Of a stretch of 44,068 nt of DNA, positions 42,236-44,068 are shown piece after piece. The first letter of the stretch is position 1. The number at the start of each line of letters is the position of its first letter. A program made the translations under genes and the position numbers. The stretch is from the NCBI GenBank assembly GCA_003133685.1, contig PKYQ01000019.1, forward strand, positions 16,050-60,117, in the 5' to 3' direction. The notes under the pieces were generated by a model. The model saw only the letters and a program-made list of their open reading frames with translations, made no database searches and was not told the origin of the DNA. The DNA comes from Acidimicrobiaceae bacterium. Its GTDB lineage: Bacteria; Actinomycetota; Acidimicrobiia; Acidimicrobiales; RAAP-2.

Positions 42236-42514
42236 TCATGATTCAAGATCCTGATGTTGTTCCGAGGATCTGGTGCTGAGAAGTGCAGTCGATGAGCGAA
42301 CCCAAACCGCAATCAGCAGAAGCCAGATAATGAGACGCAGCCATGGATGGAACCCTCCGAACACGTTCCCGGTTCTGAGTGGTGCATACCCGACCCATCC
42401 CGTTGGATAATGAGAGCCCAGGGCAGTCAACCAATCACCAAGGATGTAGAGAGCCAAGCCGAGACCGATGACCACGACGATGGACTGTGAGTGGTTGAGC
42501 GAACGATCCTTCAT
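42236..42514 (-). CDS. Small two-helix membrane protein of unknown function
   Basis: 92 residues from ATG 42514 with GGAAG eight bases upstream; the frame extends 12 codons further but with a weaker context. Two hydrophobic helices (SIVVVIGLGLALYILGDWLT and WLRLIIWLLLIAVWV) flank a loop SHYPTGWVGYAPLRTG. The motif G-W-V-x-Y-A-P-L is common in small actinobacterial membrane proteins that I cannot name. Polar tail SSEQHQDLES. Passenger between repeats G and H. Confidence 0.65.
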   Translation of the reverse strand: MKDRSLNHSQSIVVVIGLGLALYILGDWLTALGSHYPTGWVGYAPLRTGNVFGGFHPWLRLIIWLLLIAVWVRSSTALLSTRSSEQHQDLES

Positions 42515-42562
42515 GATCAGATTCTTCCACGCGTTTTGCAACATCAGCAACTCGGATTCCGT

Positions 42563-42607
42563 CAGTATCGGAGGGCCGACGTCAACAATCTAATGGCGCG
42601 TTGAGAC
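42563..42607 (+). repeat. Interspersed repeat copy H
   Basis: CAGTATCGGAGGGCCGACGTC then AACAATCTAATGGCGCGTTGAGAC. Nearly the full core. A short inverted pair GTCAAC/GTTGA(GA)C encloses the middle. Confidence 0.78.
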
Positions 42608-42811
42608 ATGGAACTTGTAGATCGGGTCCACATGTGGCCGTTTGCCGACAGTCTCTCCCTGCTTAATCTCGTCCACTCAATCGAAGTATGCCTCGAATTT
42701 CCCTAATAAGCCTTTGCTGCTGACCGTAAGTCCAAGCAGGCTGCTCTGAGCCAACTTGCTCACTCCACATCAGAGGTTCAAGGACAAGCGGTCAAAGTGG
42801 GATAGTGAACT
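42608..42811 (-). other. Gap between repeat H and the APH gene with two short coding-like ORFs
   Basis: On the minus strand GTG 42763 opens 28 codons (MSKLAQSSLLGLTVSSKGLL...) to TGA at 42677, and the next three bases are GTG 42676, which opens 28 codons reading DEIKQGETVGKRPHVDPIYK... to TAG 42590 inside repeat H. They may be remnants of one decayed gene or chance ORFs. No domain recognised. Confidence 0.3.
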
Positions 42812-43621
42812 TCACTCGCCGTTAATGGTCTTTTGGAGAATCTCCCGATGATCAAGCATCCATGCAGCACTTCGAGTTCTCCACGTAACTGCCCAGAGGA
42901 TCGGATAGCCATCCGGACTCGGACTTACTGTGTCGGAAGTCACGTGGTGTTCAATTGCTTCTTCGCGGGCACTCCAAATGGCGAGTTGAATCATTCGATC
43001 CACAAAGTCGCGTCTATCTTCGCGACGAAGGCCGTAACCGTCAAGAATCAGTGTCGATTGTCTTGATCGACCCTCTAAGTCGGGAAGGTGATTGATATTG
43101 CTCACGTCGTCGTCATACAACTGCGCGTTCTGCCACGTGACGTGGGCCAGCTCCCATAGAGGTTCTAGCGGCCCGGCACTATCCCAGTCGATGAAGGCGA
43201 TTGGCCTCCCATCCCTCGCCAGAATGTTCCATGGTCCGAGATCACCGTGGCCAATTACTGACGTTCGTCCTGGCAATTCACGTAAGAAGGAGGTCTGCCA
43301 TCGAGCATCCCGCGGAATTTGCCATTGCGCAGAGAGTGTGTGGAGCTGTCGAAGGAGTGCACCAATCTCAAAGGCCGCTTCGTCTGACCACGCGAACGGT
43401 TGGGGACTCGAACCTTCGATGAACTCAAGCATCTCTCGACCGTCAGGAGCGAATCCTGTTCCAATCGGCTTTGGAGCGGCCGGAAAGCCCACGCTTTCCA
43501 GGAATGAAAGAAATGAGATTACGGTGCGGCTTTGAGGCTTTGGGGATCGAAACACGGTGTTACCCACACGCGTCACCGTTGTTGCCCAACCTCCGGCAAG
43601 ACTCTCTTCATTTTCGCTCAC
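42812..43621 (-). CDS. APH-family phosphotransferase (aminoglycoside/choline-kinase-like)
   Basis: 269 residues, GTG start. Protein-kinase-like fold of the phosphotransferase enzyme family: the catalytic loop SVIGHGDLGPWNILARDG (H-G-D-x-x-x-x-N) and the metal motif IAFIDWDSAGP are intact. The ATP-binding N-terminal part is short (GNTVFRSPKPQS with a possible Lys). This family phosphorylates antibiotics, choline or other small hydroxylated molecules; without closer relatives antibiotic resistance cannot be claimed. Passenger between repeats H and I. Confidence 0.88.
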   Translation of the reverse strand: MSENEESLAGGWATTVTRVGNTVFRSPKPQSRTVISFLSFLESVGFPAAPKPIGTGFAPDGREMLEFIEGSSPQPFAWSDEAAFEIGALLRQLHTLSAQWQIPRDARWQTSFLRELPGRTSVIGHGDLGPWNILARDGRPIAFIDWDSAGPLEPLWELAHVTWQNAQLYDDDVSNINHLPDLEGRSRQSTLILDGYGLRREDRRDFVDRMIQLAIWSAREEAIEHHVTSDTVSPSPDGYPILWAVTWRTRSAAWMLDHREILQKTINGE

Positions 43622-43750
43622 GCGAACATCGTTTCACAATGGAGTCTGCCTTACGACACGGCCGATCTTGCTTCGCGACCGTGAGGATCCCAGGCCCGGC
43701 TTAACGGAAATGCCACCTCGCATTGGCGACTCGATTAAACCTTGTGCGTT

Positions 43751-43791
43751 CAAGACCGTGGGCCGACGTCAACATTCTCCGATTGGAGAAT
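43751..43791 (+). repeat. Interspersed repeat copy I with hairpin
   Basis: CAAGACCGTGGGCCGACGTC then AACATTCTCCGATTGGAGAAT. The right half contains ATTCTCC-GATT-GGAGAAT (43774-43791). Core partly diverged (GTGGGCC for GGAGGCCC). Confidence 0.68.
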
Positions 43792-43809
43792 TCGGCGATG
43801 GGAGTGATT

Positions 43810-43847
43810 GTCCCAAACCTATGCATCGGATGGATGTCGCTTGGGAC
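43810..43847 (-). other. Inverted repeat after the right-edge gene
   Basis: GTCCCAA and TTGGGAC (7 bp) with a 24-base loop, directly after the stop codon at 43848-43850 on the minus strand. No T-run follows. Confidence 0.4.
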
Positions 43848-44068
43848 TCAGCTGTCGGGCGTGACCGCATCCAATCGGCGCCGAACCTCCGACGTGTTCA
43901 CGCCGAGAGCGCCCAGCAGCCCCGCCACAGGATCTGGTGGTTGGAGAGTGAGGATCTGGGCCAGCACCTGCTGGGCCGTGACCTGGAGCCTCCGACGGTT
44001 GGGCTTAGACGCTTTCTCAAGCACTTTCTTTGCCGCGGGCGTCATGCGGAGGCGATCTTTTTGCGCGA
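43848..44068 (-). CDS. Clp N-terminal-domain-like protein, 5' end outside the window
   Basis: The frame is open to the right edge (AQKDRLRM precedes the first ATG at 44045), so the gene probably starts beyond the window. Visible sequence MTPAAKKVLEKASKPNRRRL, then QQVLAQILTLQPPDPVAGLLGALGVNTSEVRRRL follows the Clp-N repeat pattern (TPRAKKALE...a...EH+LLgLl...D..va..L..lGV....+R..+), with the GTEH loop replaced by a shorter sequence. At least 65 residues are seen. It resembles, but is not a copy of, the stand-alone Clp-N protein at 35697-36329. Confidence 0.6.
   Translation of the reverse strand, partial: AQKDRLRMTPAAKKVLEKASKPNRRRLQVTAQQVLAQILTLQPPDPVAGLLGALGVNTSEVRRRLDAVTPDS

Noticed and set aside
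36448-43791. Classical integron attC sites
   Set aside because: I looked for paired RYYYAAC and GTTRRRY boxes in both orientations. Single matches occur (for example GTTGAGC in copy C, ACTCAAC near copy F), but not at the same place in the copies and not with attC-like lengths, so I do not call attC.
36448-43791. CRISPR array
   Set aside because: The repeats are imperfect, 0.36-3 kb apart and separated by genes; no spacer-sized units and no cas genes.

Overview
The window is GC-rich, densely packed bacterial chromosome, most likely from an Actinomycetota member. The strongest argument is gene order: a CDP-alcohol phosphatidyltransferase, gcvH, a GarA/OdhI-like FHA protein, a MerR regulator, a bifunctional-nuclease-family protein and, further on, a second MerR regulator and glycine cleavage genes. 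This is the order of the Mycobacterium tuberculosis Rv1822-Rv1832 neighbourhood. A two-gene GcvP and the absence of mycobacterium-specific genes point to a deep branch; class Acidimicrobiia is my guess, not a proof. Many genes carry TANNNT exactly 6 nt before the start codon, the mark of leaderless transcription common in Actinomycetota.

Layout. 1-1907: branched-chain amino acid ABC permeases LivH (5' end outside the window) and LivM. 1948-5234: an Arg/Ser/Pro-rich TPR-like protein, a serine hydrolase and a DinB-fold protein. 5329-9840: class I aldolase FbaB, PgsA-like enzyme, GcvH, GarA-like FHA protein, MerR, BFN protein and a DUF4232-type secreted protein. 9980-16808: an APC permease, an MDR reductase, an alpha/beta hydrolase, a GT87-like membrane protein, a membrane-anchored unknown, and ThiD and ThiG divergently placed. 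16881-21677: MerR, a small PD-(D/E)XK-like protein, GcvT, GcvPA and GcvPB; with GcvH this gives the T, P and H proteins of glycine cleavage, and L is not here.

21827-29854: a tight minus-strand operon for extradiol (homoprotocatechuate-type) ring cleavage: FAH-family enzyme, aldehyde dehydrogenase, HpaD-like dioxygenase, acetoacetate-decarboxylase-family protein and MarR regulator. Beside it lie a glutamine-synthetase-like ligase, a cytochrome P450 and a class I glutamine-amidotransferase-like hydrolase, together suggestive of gamma-glutamylation-dependent amine catabolism feeding an aromatic pathway. 30035-34357: a DksA/TraR-like protein without zinc cysteines, an ArsB-like permease, a cupin, and an ECF sigma factor with an unusual membrane protein that has SecD-type periplasmic head sequence plus a DUF4232-like end.

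34570-44068 differs in style: genes are less tightly packed, the DNA looks less GC-rich and the functions are accessory. From about 36.4 kb to the right edge every recognised gene is on the minus strand, and consecutive genes or gene pairs (RelE/Phd toxin-antitoxin, GGDEF-EAL protein, metallo-beta-lactamase-fold protein, cold-shock-domain protein, small membrane protein, APH-type kinase, Clp-N-like protein) are separated by single copies of an imperfect ~45-55 bp repeat, always in one orientation, with plus-strand core GGTGTCGGAGGCCCGACGT. This one-repeat-per-gene design resembles an integron cassette array, but I could not find canonical attC core sites consistently and no integrase lies in the window. 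It is the most interesting feature here. The cold-shock gene in this array has no ATG, GTG or TTG start in frame.
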